A DNA stretch of 64,000 nt from Natronosporangium hydrolyticum (GCF_016925615.1 NZ_CP070499.1:5146001-5210000); one strand, 5' to 3'; positions 11,486 through 20,663 are shown, counted from the first letter of the stretch. Made by a program: numbers and translations. The notes: generated from the sequence alone by a model not told the origin.

Positions 11486-13549
11486 ATGCCGCCCGACGCG
11501 CTCGCCCCGACCGCCACCGACCCCGACCTCGCGCAGGAGCAGGCCCACCTGGCCACCGCCCGCGCCGCGCTGCGCCGGATGCGGGAACGCGCCGCCGAAC
11601 TCTTCGCCACCGGAGAGACGGTCGCCGGGGACGGCTACGGCGCCGAGAGCCTGGGCGCGGCGCTCGCCGGCCGGGTCGCCGCGCTCGCCGACCACCCGGA
11701 CACGCCGCTCTTCTTCGGCCGGCTCGACTTCGGCGGCGACGCCGGCGACCACGCCGACGAATCCCACCACATCGGCCGCCGGCACGTCACCGACGAACAC
11801 GGCGAACCGCTGGTGCTGGACTGGCGCGCCCCGGTCGCCCGCGCCTTCTACCGGGCCAGCGCCAGCGACCCGCTCGGAGTACGGGTACGGCGCCGGTTCG
11901 GCTTCGCCGCCGGCGCCCTCACCTCCTTCGAGGACGAACACCTCGACCGCGGCGAAGAGCTGGGCACCGGCAGCGCCCTGCTCACCGCCGAGATCGAACG
12001 GCCCCGGGTCGGGCCGATGCGCGACATCGTCGCCACCATCCAGCCCGAGCAGGACGAGCTGGTCCGGGCCGGGCTCGACCAGTCGATCTGTGTGCAGGGC
12101 GCACCGGGCACCGGCAAGACCGCCGTCGGTTTGCACCGGGCCGCGTACCTGCTCTACGCGTACCGGGAGCAGCTGCGCAAGACCGGCGTACTGGTGGTCG
12201 GCCCGAATCAGGCCTTCCTGCGGTACATCGCCGCGGTGCTGCCGGCGCTCGGCGAGGTGGAGGTGCGGCAGGCCACCATCGACGACCTGATCGCCCGGGG
12301 CCCACTACGCGGCACCGAGGTACGCGGCACCGACCCGCCCGAGACCGCCGCGCTCAAACACGACCCCCGGCTGGCGGAGGTGCTCTCGCGCGCGCTCTGG
12401 TCACGGGTCCGCCCGCCGGCCGAGCCGCTGGTGGTCCCGGACGGCGGGAACCGGTGGCGGCTGAGCATCGACGACCTCACCGACCTGGTCGACCAGGTAC
12501 GCCGGGAAGCGCCGCCGTACCTGCTAGGCCGGGAGCGGGTGCAGGCCCGGGTGGTGGCGGCGCTGCACCGGCAGGCCGAGGTACGCCGGGCGGAGTCACC
12601 CGGCGACAGTTGGACCCGGCGGCTCGCCCGCTCCCGGCCGGTCACCCAGTGCCTGGATGCGGTGTGGCCCAAGCTCACCCCGGAACAGTTGATCTTCCTG
12701 GTGCTGAGCGACCCGGGGTTGCTCGCCGAGGCAGCCACAGACCTGCTCGACCCGGCAGAACAGGCGACGCTGCGCTGGGCTCGCCCACCCCGGTCGGTTA
12801 AGGCGACCCGCTGGAGCGACGCCGACACAATGCTGCTGGACGAGGCGGCCGGGCTGCTGGAGCGGCTACCCAGCTTCGGGCACATCGTGGTGGACGAGGC
12901 GCAGGACCTGTCGCCGATGCAGGCGCGGGCGCTCGCCCGCCGCTGCCGCCACGGCTCGGTCACCATCCTGGGAGACCTGGCCCAGGGCACCGCCCCGTGG
13001 GCCGCCGCCGACTGGCGGGAGACACTGGCCCACCTGACGAAGCCGGCCGCCACCATCTCCCCGCTCACCACCGGCTTCCGGGTGCCGGCGACAGTGCTGG
13101 CGCTGGCGAACCGGCTACTGCCGTCGCTGGCGGTCGACGTACCCCCGGCGGAGTCGCTGCGCCGCGACGGTGAGCTGGTGATCTGCCCGGTGCCGGAGCT
13201 GGCTCCAGCGGTGGTGGCCGAAGTGACCGCCGCGCTGGCGGTCGAGGGCTCGATCGCGGTCATCGCCGCCGACGCCGCCGTCGATGAGCTGCGGTCCGCG
13301 CTCGCCGCCGCCAATGTATCGACGGTGGACCCTTCGGACCCAGCCCCCGACCCGGCCGGCCGGGTCACCGTGGTGCCCGCCACGCTCGCCAAAGGGCTGG
13401 AGTACGACCACGTGATCGCGGTCGAGCCGGCGACGATCGCCTCAGCTGAAGCGCGCGGCCTGCACCGGCTCTACGTGGTGCTCACCCGGGCGGTCTCCCG
13501 GCTGACCGTGCTGCACGCCCAGCCGCTGCCAGCACCGCTACGAGATTGA
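11486..13549 (+). CDS. helD: HelD-like UvrD/Rep superfamily 1 helicase (RNA polymerase-associated)
   Basis: The protein has 687 residues. It has a coiled-coil-like N-terminus (DLAQEQAHLATARAALRRM), then LDWRAPVARAFYRAS typical of HelD proteins, Walker A GAPGTGKTAVGLHRAAYLLY near residue 205, and Walker B VVDEAQDLSPMQARAL. Further motifs include GDLAQGT and a C-terminal VVPATLAKGLEYDHVI and LYVVLTRA. In actinobacteria, HelD/HelR proteins displace stalled or rifampicin-bound RNA polymerase from DNA, and that role is assigned by family. It is a single gene bounded upstream by the NmrA terminator. No rifampicin-associated element was recognised in the 220 bases upstream. Confidence 0.85.
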   Translation: MPPDALAPTATDPDLAQEQAHLATARAALRRMRERAAELFATGETVAGDGYGAESLGAALAGRVAALADHPDTPLFFGRLDFGGDAGDHADESHHIGRRHVTDEHGEPLVLDWRAPVARAFYRASASDPLGVRVRRRFGFAAGALTSFEDEHLDRGEELGTGSALLTAEIERPRVGPMRDIVATIQPEQDELVRAGLDQSICVQGAPGTGKTAVGLHRAAYLLYAYREQLRKTGVLVVGPNQAFLRYIAAVLPALGEVEVRQATIDDLIARGPLRGTEVRGTDPPETAALKHDPRLAEVLSRALWSRVRPPAEPLVVPDGGNRWRLSIDDLTDLVDQVRREAPPYLLGRERVQARVVAALHRQAEVRRAESPGDSWTRRLARSRPVTQCLDAVWPKLTPEQLIFLVLSDPGLLAEAATDLLDPAEQATLRWARPPRSVKATRWSDADTMLLDEAAGLLERLPSFGHIVVDEAQDLSPMQARALARRCRHGSVTILGDLAQGTAPWAAADWRETLAHLTKPAATISPLTTGFRVPATVLALANRLLPSLAVDVPPAESLRRDGELVICPVPELAPAVVAEVTAALAVEGSIAVIAADAAVDELRSALAAANVSTVDPSDPAPDPAGRVTVVPATLAKGLEYDHVIAVEPATIASAEARGLHRLYVVLTRAVSRLTVLHAQPLPAPLRD

Positions 13550-13595
13550 GCACGATCATCCGATCTTGTCGTAGCTGGACAGTAGTTTGTGGTGC

Positions 13596-14459
13596 ATGCC
13601 GTCGCACCGTCACGAAGCCCTGATCGAACTGTTCCGGCAACGACCTTCCCTCGCGGATCCGCTAGGACTCGACCCGCCCACCTACCAACACGCCCTGCTC
13701 GACTCGGGCGACCTCACCAGCCTTGTCCCCACCGAGTACCGCGCGGACGCTGTGGTCACCCTCACCACCGACGAGGTCCCGACGCTCGCCGTCGTGGTCG
13801 AGGTCCAGCTCCGTCGCGACCGGGCAAAGCGGCGCAGCTGGCCGGTCTACCTCACCACCCTGCACGCCCGCCTACGCTGCCCGACCATCCTGCTGGTGAT
13901 CTGTCCCGACCGGCCCACGGCCCGATGGTGCGCCACCCCGATCCTGATCGGACACCCTGGCTTCACACTGACTCCGCTCGCGCTCGGGCCTGACCAGGTG
14001 CCGGTCCTCACCGACGCCAGCGCCGACGGCGCCAGCCCCGAGTTGGCGGTTCTCTCCGCCATGGCCCACAGCACTCACCCAGATCGCGACAAGATCCTCT
14101 ACGCCCTGCTGAAGACTCTCGACACCATGGAAGCAGACCACGCTGCGTTGTACGCTGATGTCGTGCTCGCGGCACTGCCGGAGGCGGCCCGACACCACCT
14201 GGAGGCACTCATGAGCACCACGTACCAGTATCAGAGCGACTTCGCTCGCCGCTACTTCCAGCAGGGCCGCTCGGAAGGCAAGGCCGAAGGCAAGGCCGAA
14301 GGCGAGGCCCGGGCCCTGCTGCGGTTCCTCGCCGCCCGCGGGATAGCGGTCCCCGAGCATGCCCGGACCCGGATCGCCGACTGCACCGACCTGGAGCTGC
14401 TCGACACCTGGGTCCGCCGCGCCGCCACCGCCGAGACTGTCGACGACCTGTTCCGGTGA
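13596..14459 (+). CDS. Rpn/PD-(D/E)XK-like protein of unknown function
   Basis: The protein has 287 residues and starts at ATG 13596. The N-terminal half has the pattern EYRADAVVTL ... TLAVVVEVQLRRDRAKRRSWPVYL, consistent with a PD-(D/E)XK nuclease core (Asp, then E-x-Q and basic residues). The middle is helical. Near residues 218-250 comes a charged EGKAEGKAEGEARALL segment of the type found at the C-terminus of Rpn-like and 'transposase/nuclease-like' actinobacterial proteins. These are multicopy and poorly characterised. Nuclease activity is inferred only from the motif. It stands alone between helD and nagA. Confidence 0.65.
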   Translation: MPSHRHEALIELFRQRPSLADPLGLDPPTYQHALLDSGDLTSLVPTEYRADAVVTLTTDEVPTLAVVVEVQLRRDRAKRRSWPVYLTTLHARLRCPTILLVICPDRPTARWCATPILIGHPGFTLTPLALGPDQVPVLTDASADGASPELAVLSAMAHSTHPDRDKILYALLKTLDTMEADHAALYADVVLAALPEAARHHLEALMSTTYQYQSDFARRYFQQGRSEGKAEGKAEGEARALLRFLAARGIAVPEHARTRIADCTDLELLDTWVRRAATAETVDDLFR

Positions 14460-14502
14460 GCCGGCGCCGCCGGCGCCCGTGACCGGCTGACATGATCGGC
14501 TC

Positions 14503-15630
14503 ATGACCACCGAAGTACGCATCAACGGCCGGGTGGTGACCCCGGACGGCATCATCGACGGACACGTGGCGATCGCCGGGGACCGGATCGTCGAGGTGGC
14601 GGCCGGCGACCCTGGTGATGGGCACTGGCTGCTACCCGGGTTCGTCGACATCCACAACCACGGCGGCGGTGGCCACAGCTTCGCCACCGGCGACCCGGAT
14701 TCGGCCCGCCGCGCCGCCGAGTTCCACCTCCGCCACGGCACCACCACGGTGCTGGCGAGCCTGGTCTCCTCCCCGTACGAGCTGATGCGGGAGGCGGTGA
14801 CCGCGTATGCCCCGCTAGTCGCCGACGGGGTGCTCGCCGGCATCCACTTCGAGGGCCCGTACCTGTCGGCGGCGCGCTGCGGTGCGCAGAACCCGCAATA
14901 CCTGCGGGACCCGTCGATCGAGGAGCTGACCGAGCTGGTCGCGCTGGGCGGCGGCGCGGTCCGGATGGTGACCATCGCCCCGGAGCGTGCCGGCGCGCTG
15001 GCCGCGATCGAATGGCTGGTCGAGCAGGGGGTGGTGGCAGCGGTCGGGCACACCGACGCCACCTACGAGCAGACCCGGACCGCGATCGCCGCCGGCGCCC
15101 GGGTAGCCACCCACCTGTTCAACGGGATGCCGCCGGTGCACCACCGGGAGCCGGGCCCGGTGCTGGCGCTGCTGGGTATGCCCCGGGTGGTGGTGGAGCT
15201 GATCGCCGACGGCGTGCACCTGCACGACGGCACCCTGCGCTTCGCCGCCGCGGCGGCCGGGCCAGGCGGGGCCGCCCTGATCACCGACGCGATCGACGCC
15301 ACCGGGATGGCCGACGGCGCGTACGAGCTGGGTGGGCAGGCGGTGACGGTCACCGGCGGGGTGGCCCGGTTGACCACCGACGACGGCTCGCCGGGGGCGA
15401 TCGCCGGCAGCACCCTGACCATGGCGGCGGCGCTGCGCCGGGCGGTGCGGGTGGGGGTGCCGATGGTGGACGCGGTCCGGATGGCCGCCACCACCCCGGC
15501 GGCCGCGATCGGGCTCGGCGCGCAGGTGGGGGCGCTCGCTCCGGGCCGGCGGGCCGACCTGGTCGAGCTGGACGCGGACCTGGCGGTCCGCCGTGTCCTC
15601 CGAGCCGGCACCTGGCTGGCGACGAGTTAA
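14503..15630 (+). CDS. nagA: N-acetylglucosamine-6-phosphate deacetylase
   Basis: The protein has 375 residues of the amidohydrolase superfamily. It removes the acetyl group from GlcNAc-6-phosphate in chitin/peptidoglycan amino-sugar catabolism. Seen are the metal-site motif GFVDIHNHGGGG (residues about 47-58), the substrate/metal residues in IHFEGPYLS and AVGHTDATYEQ, ATHLFNGMPPVHHREPG, and the catalytic Asp region LITDAIDATGM. The C-terminal TPAAAIGLGAQVGALAPGRRADLV is typical of the family. The stop codon is embedded in a large palindrome that should terminate transcription. Confidence 0.94.
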   Translation: MTTEVRINGRVVTPDGIIDGHVAIAGDRIVEVAAGDPGDGHWLLPGFVDIHNHGGGGHSFATGDPDSARRAAEFHLRHGTTTVLASLVSSPYELMREAVTAYAPLVADGVLAGIHFEGPYLSAARCGAQNPQYLRDPSIEELTELVALGGGAVRMVTIAPERAGALAAIEWLVEQGVVAAVGHTDATYEQTRTAIAAGARVATHLFNGMPPVHHREPGPVLALLGMPRVVVELIADGVHLHDGTLRFAAAAAGPGGAALITDAIDATGMADGAYELGGQAVTVTGGVARLTTDDGSPGAIAGSTLTMAAALRRAVRVGVPMVDAVRMAATTPAAAIGLGAQVGALAPGRRADLVELDADLAVRRVLRAGTWLATS

Positions 15631-15678
15631 CTAGCGCTGACGATAGTCCCAAATCTGGTACTATCGTCAGCGCTAGTT
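15629..15678 (+). terminator. 19-base perfect inverted repeat at the nagA stop
   Basis: Arms 15629-15647 and 15660-15678 are perfectly complementary, begin AACTAGCGCTGACGATAGT and enclose a 12-base loop. The left arm starts inside the nagA TAA. It is probably a terminator, but it also lies 29 bases before the ATPase start, so an operator role for that gene cannot be excluded. Confidence 0.65.
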
Positions 15679-15706
15679 TCGCTCGGACTACTTGGGGGAG
15701 CAGCCG

Positions 15707-17137
15707 ATGGTCCGGTTCGTAGGGCGCGATCGTGAGCTAGCGGTGCTGCACAGCCTCCTTCGGGAGGTCGCCGACGCCGCCGGCTCCGGCCGGCCAGGCC
15801 GCTGCCTCCTCCTCCGAGGTCGCCGACGGGTAGGCAAATCGAGCCTGGTAGAGACCTTCGTCCACGACGCTGACGCCCCCGACGTCTTCTACACTGCGGC
15901 CGGCGCCTCCGAGGCGGTCGAGCTCGCGGAACTTGCCAACGCCGTCGACCAGTCTGATCTGCCGGACCGGACGGTCTTCGCCGAGGCGATCCCGGGCAAC
16001 TGGAGCGCGGCCCTGCGCCAACTCGCCAGCATCCTGCCCGAGGACCGGACCAGCCTGGTCGTCATCGACGAAGTTCCGTACCTCATGGACCGGGTCGACG
16101 CGTTCGAGGGTGTCCTGCAACGAGCCTGGGATCGAGAACTGAGCCGCAAGCCGGTGCTGCTCATCCTGATCGGGTCCGATTTATCGATGATGGAGGCGCT
16201 CGGCGCCTACGGGCGACCGTTCCACCAGCGAGGCCAGGAGATGGTGTTGGGCCCGCTAACCCCGGCTGAAGTGGCGACGATGCTGGACCTCGACCCTGCG
16301 AGCGCGTTCGACGCCTCACTCGTCACCGGTGGCCTGCCGCTGGTCTGTGCTCGGTGGCGGCCGGCGCTGACCCTCTGGGATTTCCTGTCCCGGGAGCTCG
16401 CCGACCCGGTTTCGCCGTTGCTCGTCTCCGCCGAGCGGTCGTTGGCGGCCGAGTTCCCTGATTACACCTATGCCCGCCGGGTGCTGTCGGTGATCGGCAG
16501 CGGCGAGCGGACCTTCGCCAACATTGCCCGAGCCGCTGGCGACCTGGCCGCCACCACCCTCACCCGCGCCCTTGATGCTCTCGTCAGCAAGGGCATCGTC
16601 GCCGCCGAGCTACCTGTCTCCACTCGCCCCACACGGGCTCGCCGCTATCGGGTGACCGACCCGTACCTGCGATTCTGGCTCCGGTTCATCCAACCGCACC
16701 TGCCTGAGATCGAGCGAATGCGGGGAGATATTGCCCTGGAGCGGGTAAGGGAGGGCTGGACTGCCTGGCGCGGACGGGCGATCGAACCACTGCTGCGGGA
16801 GTCGCTGGCCCGGTTGTTGCCCGATCAAGCGCTCCCGTCAGCGCCGGTGGTCGGCGGGTACTGGTCGCGCTCGAACCAGGTGGAGATCGATATCGTCGGG
16901 GCCGATCACGGGCCGGTCGCGAAACAGCTACTCTTCCTCGGCTCGGTGAAGTGGCTGGAACAGGCACCCTTCGACCGGCACGACCTGCTAGCCCTCCAAC
17001 GGCACCGCGCGGCGGTGACCGACGCGCCGGTGCCGCTGGTGGCGCTGAGCCGCAGCGGATGCAACGTCTCCGGACTCGACGCCAGCTACGGTCCCGAGGA
17101 GCTCCTCGCCGCCTGGCGTCCCCACCCCTTGAGTTGA
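15707..17137 (+). CDS. Archaeal-type AAA ATPase with C-terminal DUF234-like nuclease domain
   Basis: The protein has 476 residues from ATG 15707, with GGGGGAG six bases upstream. Walker A is GRRRVGKSSLVETFV near residue 45, Walker B is LVVIDEVPYLMD, followed by an arginine-rich sensor region and a winged-helix stretch (VLSVIGSGERTFANIARAAGDL). The C-terminal part, with RVTDPYLRFWLRFI and VEIDIVGADHG, matches the DUF234 segment found in this ATPase family, which often has a PD-(D/E)XK core. The family is widespread in archaea and actinobacteria and its cellular role is unclear. It ends in the 60-base repeat shared with 33760-33819. Confidence 0.75.
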   Translation: MVRFVGRDRELAVLHSLLREVADAAGSGRPGRCLLLRGRRRVGKSSLVETFVHDADAPDVFYTAAGASEAVELAELANAVDQSDLPDRTVFAEAIPGNWSAALRQLASILPEDRTSLVVIDEVPYLMDRVDAFEGVLQRAWDRELSRKPVLLILIGSDLSMMEALGAYGRPFHQRGQEMVLGPLTPAEVATMLDLDPASAFDASLVTGGLPLVCARWRPALTLWDFLSRELADPVSPLLVSAERSLAAEFPDYTYARRVLSVIGSGERTFANIARAAGDLAATTLTRALDALVSKGIVAAELPVSTRPTRARRYRVTDPYLRFWLRFIQPHLPEIERMRGDIALERVREGWTAWRGRAIEPLLRESLARLLPDQALPSAPVVGGYWSRSNQVEIDIVGADHGPVAKQLLFLGSVKWLEQAPFDRHDLLALQRHRAAVTDAPVPLVALSRSGCNVSGLDASYGPEELLAAWRPHPLS

Positions 17138-17190
17138 TCATGGGGTTAGGGGCGAAAAATCGCCCGGATCATGTACCTAGGTCCATGATC
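17131..17190 (-). repeat. 60-base convergent-end repeat, copy A
   Basis: Read on the minus strand, this copy matches 33760-33819 at 54 of 60 positions. Its core is a near-perfect 24-base palindrome (17167-17190) centred on CCTAGG with GATCATG ends. It contains the stop codons of both converging genes (TGA at 17135-17137, and TAG on the minus strand at 17179-17177). It is likely a bidirectional terminator or a small dispersed repeat. Confidence 0.75.
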
Positions 17191-18436
17191 GGCTGTTGGG
17201 TGTCGGGAGGAGGCGCACCAGCAGGCCGAGGGCGAGGACGGCGAGGCCGGCCAGGACGCTGGACAACGGCAGGGTCAGCGCGAGCACCAGACAGCCGACC
17301 AGGCCCAGCCCGGCGAGCAGCTGCCCCGGCCAGGGAGCACCTTCCGGTTCCCGGCGGAGTGTCCACGCCGAGGCGTTGGTGACCGCGTAGTAGACCAGCA
17401 CTGTGAAGCTGGAGAAGCCGATCGCATCCCGGATGTCACCGAAGGACACCAGCGCCACCACCGCCACCGCGACCGCCAACTCGGCCCGATGGGGCACCTG
17501 GTACCGCCGGTGGACCGCCGCCAGCGGCGCCGGCAGATCCCGCTGCCGGGCCATCGCCATCACGGTGCGGCCCACCCCGGCCAGCAACGCCAGCAGCACC
17601 CCGGTGACCGCCACCCCGGCGCCGATCCGCACCACCCAGTCCAGCGCCGGCACCCCGGTCACCGCCACCACCTCGGCCAGCGGCGCGGTCGCCGCCGCCA
17701 GCCGCTTCGGCCCCAGCACCAGCAGGCACACCACCGCCAGCGTCAGGTAGATCGCCAGCACCAGGCCGAGCGCGAGCGGGATCGCCCGCGGAATCGTCCG
17801 CCCCGGGTCGCGTACCTCTTCGCCGAGGGTGGCGATCCGGGCGTACCCGGCGAAGGCGAAGAAGAGCAGACCCGCCGCGGTGAGCACGCCGTAACCGCTG
17901 GCCGGTTCGCCGCCGGTGAGCCGGCCGACCGCCGGGTCGGCGAAGCCGAACCCGACGACCGCCACCAGCGCCAACACCAGCAGCGTGACCGCGACCAGCA
18001 CCCGGGTGGCCCGGGCGGTCTTCTGCACCCCGAGCAGGTTCACCCCGGTGAGGCCGAGCACCGCGGCGATCGCCACCAGCCGGGCCTGCTCCGGCCACAG
18101 GTACGCGCCGATGGTCAGCGCCATCGCTCCGCAGGAGGCGGTCTTGCCGACCACGAAGCTCCAGCCGGCGAGGAAGCCGGGCACCTCCCCCAGCCGGCGC
18201 CGGCCATACACATAGGTGCCCCCGGACTCCGGATAGCGCACCGCCAACCGGGCCGAGCTGTTGGCGTTGCAGTAGGCGACCAGGCCGGCGATGCCCAACG
18301 CCACCAGCAACGCCACTGAGGTGCCGGCCTCGGCCGCGGCCGGCGCGAAGACCACAAAGACGCCGGCGCCCAGCATCGAACCTAGCCCGATCACTACCGC
18401 GTCGCGGAGCCCGAGCCGGCGGGCGAGTGTGGTCAT
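17177..18436 (-). CDS. APC-family amino acid permease
   Basis: The protein has 419 residues and about twelve membrane helices. The first-helix motif GLGSMLGAGVFV (substrate-binding unwound segment of the APC fold) and GGTYVYGRRRLGEVPGFLAGW after helix 3 identify the amino acid-polyamine-organocation superfamily. The ATG at 18436 overlaps the upstream PAP2 gene stop (ATGA). Longer in-frame extensions run into that gene and are not credible. The stop TAG lies within the 60-base repeat. Substrate unknown. Confidence 0.88.
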   Translation of the reverse strand: MTTLARRLGLRDAVVIGLGSMLGAGVFVVFAPAAAEAGTSVALLVALGIAGLVAYCNANSSARLAVRYPESGGTYVYGRRRLGEVPGFLAGWSFVVGKTASCGAMALTIGAYLWPEQARLVAIAAVLGLTGVNLLGVQKTARATRVLVAVTLLVLALVAVVGFGFADPAVGRLTGGEPASGYGVLTAAGLLFFAFAGYARIATLGEEVRDPGRTIPRAIPLALGLVLAIYLTLAVVCLLVLGPKRLAAATAPLAEVVAVTGVPALDWVVRIGAGVAVTGVLLALLAGVGRTVMAMARQRDLPAPLAAVHRRYQVPHRAELAVAVAVVALVSFGDIRDAIGFSSFTVLVYYAVTNASAWTLRREPEGAPWPGQLLAGLGLVGCLVLALTLPLSSVLAGLAVLALGLLVRLLPTPNSRSWT

Positions 18437-19170
18437 GGCACCGTCGGCCACAGGTACGGGCGCAGCACCGCCAGCAGCCGGTCGATCGCCAACCCCAGCG
18501 CCAGCCCGGCCAACCCGTCGGTGAGCCAGTGGAACGACAGGTACGTGGTGGTGAAGAGCACGATCGCGAACGGCACCAACCGGATCGCGAGCCGCACCGA
18601 CAACGGCGGATCCCCGCGGCCGTACTCTCGCAGCACCGCGGTGATCAGTGCCACTATGACGCCGTACCAGACCACAGTATTGAGGACGTGGCCGCCGGGA
18701 TAGCCGGCGGCGTACTCGCCGGCCGGCAGCGAACCGAACAGCTCCACGGTCTGTTCCGGAGGCAGGTCCGAGCTGGGCGCGGCGCGGTGGGTGATCGCCT
18801 TGATCAGCAGCACCGTCGGCACGATCATGACCGCGGTACACACCCCGTAGAGCAGCGGCTGCCCCACCACCCGCCACGGGGCGCCGGCGGTGCGGCGTCG
18901 CCACCCCAGCCAGGCGGCGAGCAGGCCGGAGATGATCATGAGCCAGGCGCCCTGCCCGATCCGGTTGAAGACCCGAGCGAGCGTGTCCGCCCAGTCTGGG
19001 CGGTGCGCCTCGGACCACTCCCGCACCAGCAGGTCCAGCTCGAGCAGCGGCCCGCCGACGGCGAGCGCCGCCGTGATCGCCACGAAGCCGGCTGCGGCCG
19101 CGGTCGCCAATATCGCATCCCGTGGCACCTGTCGCGTCGCGAGCGACGTGTCCCGTTGCACGCCCGCCAC
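18433..19170 (-). CDS. PAP2-superfamily membrane phosphatase
   Basis: The protein has 245 residues and five or six membrane helices. It has the three PAP2 motif regions: K124-x4-RAAP, PGGH (158-161) and SFHWLTD with H214 and D218. The Ser-Arg that normally starts motif 3 is replaced by Thr-Thr, so phosphate contacts differ from typical lipid phosphatases. Members hydrolyse phosphatidic acid or isoprenoid pyrophosphates at the outer membrane face. The start is GTG. It is coupled to the downstream permease by ATGA and divergent from the DUF4032 gene. Confidence 0.83.
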   Translation of the reverse strand: MAGVQRDTSLATRQVPRDAILATAAAAGFVAITAALAVGGPLLELDLLVREWSEAHRPDWADTLARVFNRIGQGAWLMIISGLLAAWLGWRRRTAGAPWRVVGQPLLYGVCTAVMIVPTVLLIKAITHRAAPSSDLPPEQTVELFGSLPAGEYAAGYPGGHVLNTVVWYGVIVALITAVLREYGRGDPPLSVRLAIRLVPFAIVLFTTTYLSFHWLTDGLAGLALGLAIDRLLAVLRPYLWPTVP

Positions 19171-19208
19171 CCTATCGACCCGCGGGGGCCGTACCGCATG
19201 CTTGTCAG

Positions 19209-20423
19209 GTGCGGATCACTTCAGCCTTGATCGACCCGGCGCTGCTCGACCTACCCTGGTCGGTGCCGCTCGCCGAATGGCCACCGGACAAGCTGGTCGC
19301 GTTGCCGCAGGGCATCTCGCGGCACATCGTGCGTTTCGTGCGGCTCGACGGCACCGTCTACGCGGTGAAGGAGATCGGCGAGCGGGTCGCCGACCGGGAG
19401 TACGACCTACTGCGTACGTTGGAACGGCTCGACTTCCCGTCGGTACGCGCGGTGGCGGTGGTCGCCGACCGGGAAAGCCCGGACGGGGAGCCGCTCGACC
19501 CGGCGCTGATCACCCGGCACCTGCAGTTCTCGTTGCCGTACCGGGCCCTGTTCTCGCACACGTTGCGCCCGGACACCCTGAACCGGCTGCTGGACGCGCT
19601 GGCGGTGCTGCTGGTGCGGGCGCACCTGGCCGGCTTCTTCTGGGGCGACTGTTCGCTGTCGAACGCGCTGTTCCGGCGCGACGCCGGCGCCTTCGCCGCC
19701 TACCTGGTCGACGCCGAGACCTCTGCGTTGCGCCCCACCCTCTCCGACGGACAGCGCAACGAGGACCTGGAGATCGCCCGGGTCAACATCTTCGGCGAAG
19801 CGCTCGACCTCGCCGCCGGGGAGATGCTGCACCCGTCGGTCGACCCGGAGCAGGTCGCCGACGACGTGATCGACCGTTACCGCGGGCTCTGGCACGAGAT
19901 CACCTACGAGCAGGTGGTGGGCCGCGACGACCGACACCACCTGGAGAAGCGGATGCGCCGGCTGAACGAGCTGGGGTTCGACGTCGCCGAGGTGTCGATG
20001 GCGCTCGCCGACGGCGGCGAGGCGTACGCGGTGCGCCCGAAGGTGGTGGACGCGGGTTACCACAGCCGGCGGCTGCTGCGGCTGACCGGCCTCGACTCCG
20101 AGGAGAACCAGGCCCGGCAGCTGCTCAACGACCTCGACGCCTACCGGGCGGAGACCGACCTGACCGACGAGGCGCAGGCTGCGCACCGGTGGCTCACCGA
20201 GGTGTTCGAACCGGTGGTCCGGGCGGTGCCGCCGGACATGCGCGGCAAGCTGGAGCCGCCGGAGCTCTTCGTGCAGGTGGCGAAGCACCGCTGGTGGCTG
20301 TCGGAGGAGGCGGGACGCGACGTCGGTTTGGCCCGGGCGGTGGAGTCGTTCCTCGGGGAGGTGCTCGTCCACCGGCCGGATGAGCAGGCCGTGCTCCCCT
20401 CCGAGGAGCTCACCGACGACTAG
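19209..20423 (+). CDS. DUF4032 protein with kinase-like N-terminal domain
   Basis: The protein has 404 residues from GTG 19209. The N-terminal 220 residues resemble lipopolysaccharide/aminoglycoside kinase folds: GTVYAVKEIGERVADREYDLL (the Lys and Glu of an ATP site), then the catalytic-loop-like FFWGDCSLSNALFRR and AYLVDAETSAL in the place of DFG. The C-terminal half, with YRGLWHEIT and the helical segments following, corresponds to the DUF4032 domain of actinobacterial proteins. The function is not established; phosphotransfer to a small molecule is inferred. It lies just before tRNA-Thr. Confidence 0.8.
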   Translation: MRITSALIDPALLDLPWSVPLAEWPPDKLVALPQGISRHIVRFVRLDGTVYAVKEIGERVADREYDLLRTLERLDFPSVRAVAVVADRESPDGEPLDPALITRHLQFSLPYRALFSHTLRPDTLNRLLDALAVLLVRAHLAGFFWGDCSLSNALFRRDAGAFAAYLVDAETSALRPTLSDGQRNEDLEIARVNIFGEALDLAAGEMLHPSVDPEQVADDVIDRYRGLWHEITYEQVVGRDDRHHLEKRMRRLNELGFDVAEVSMALADGGEAYAVRPKVVDAGYHSRRLLRLTGLDSEENQARQLLNDLDAYRAETDLTDEAQAAHRWLTEVFEPVVRAVPPDMRGKLEPPELFVQVAKHRWWLSEEAGRDVGLARAVESFLGEVLVHRPDEQAVLPSEELTDD

Positions 20424-20498
20424 CGGGGCGGGCCCCGACCTGCGAGGGCGGGCTGGACCGGTAGCATCGCTACCGGTGTGGCAGACGTGCCGCACCGC

Positions 20499-20574
20499 GC
20501 CGACGTAGCTCAATTGGCAGAGCAGCTGCCTTGTAAGCCGCAGGTTAGGGGTTCGAGTCCCCTCGTCGGCTCCA
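20499..20574 (+). tRNA. tRNA-Thr (anticodon TGT) with encoded CCA
   Basis: A full cloverleaf can be drawn: acceptor GCCGACG/CGTCGGC (20499-20505 with 20564-20570), D-arm GCTC/GAGC, anticodon loop CTTGTAA giving TGT, T-arm AGGGG-TTCGAGT-CCCCT, discriminator T at 20571 and genomic CCA at 20572-20574. The anticodon stem GCTGC/GCCGC has one T-C mismatch at pair 29-41, which is unusual. Confidence 0.95.
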
Positions 20575-20663
20575 CCACCAGGCCCGAGCCCTAGCCGCCG
20601 TGTTGCGGGTGGCGGATCAGCTCAGCCGCCAGCGGACGTTGCTCGCCGCAGGCGTCCTGCGGC

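Noticed and set aside
17177-19018. A 613-codon minus-strand frame through the permease and PAP2 genes
   Set aside because: Only the part from ATG 18436 is permease; the rest is the out-of-frame shadow of the PAP2 gene.
20499-20574. tRNA-Thr 3' end as an integration attachment site
   Set aside because: I found no second copy of the tRNA 3' end in the window and no integrase gene, so no island boundary is supported.
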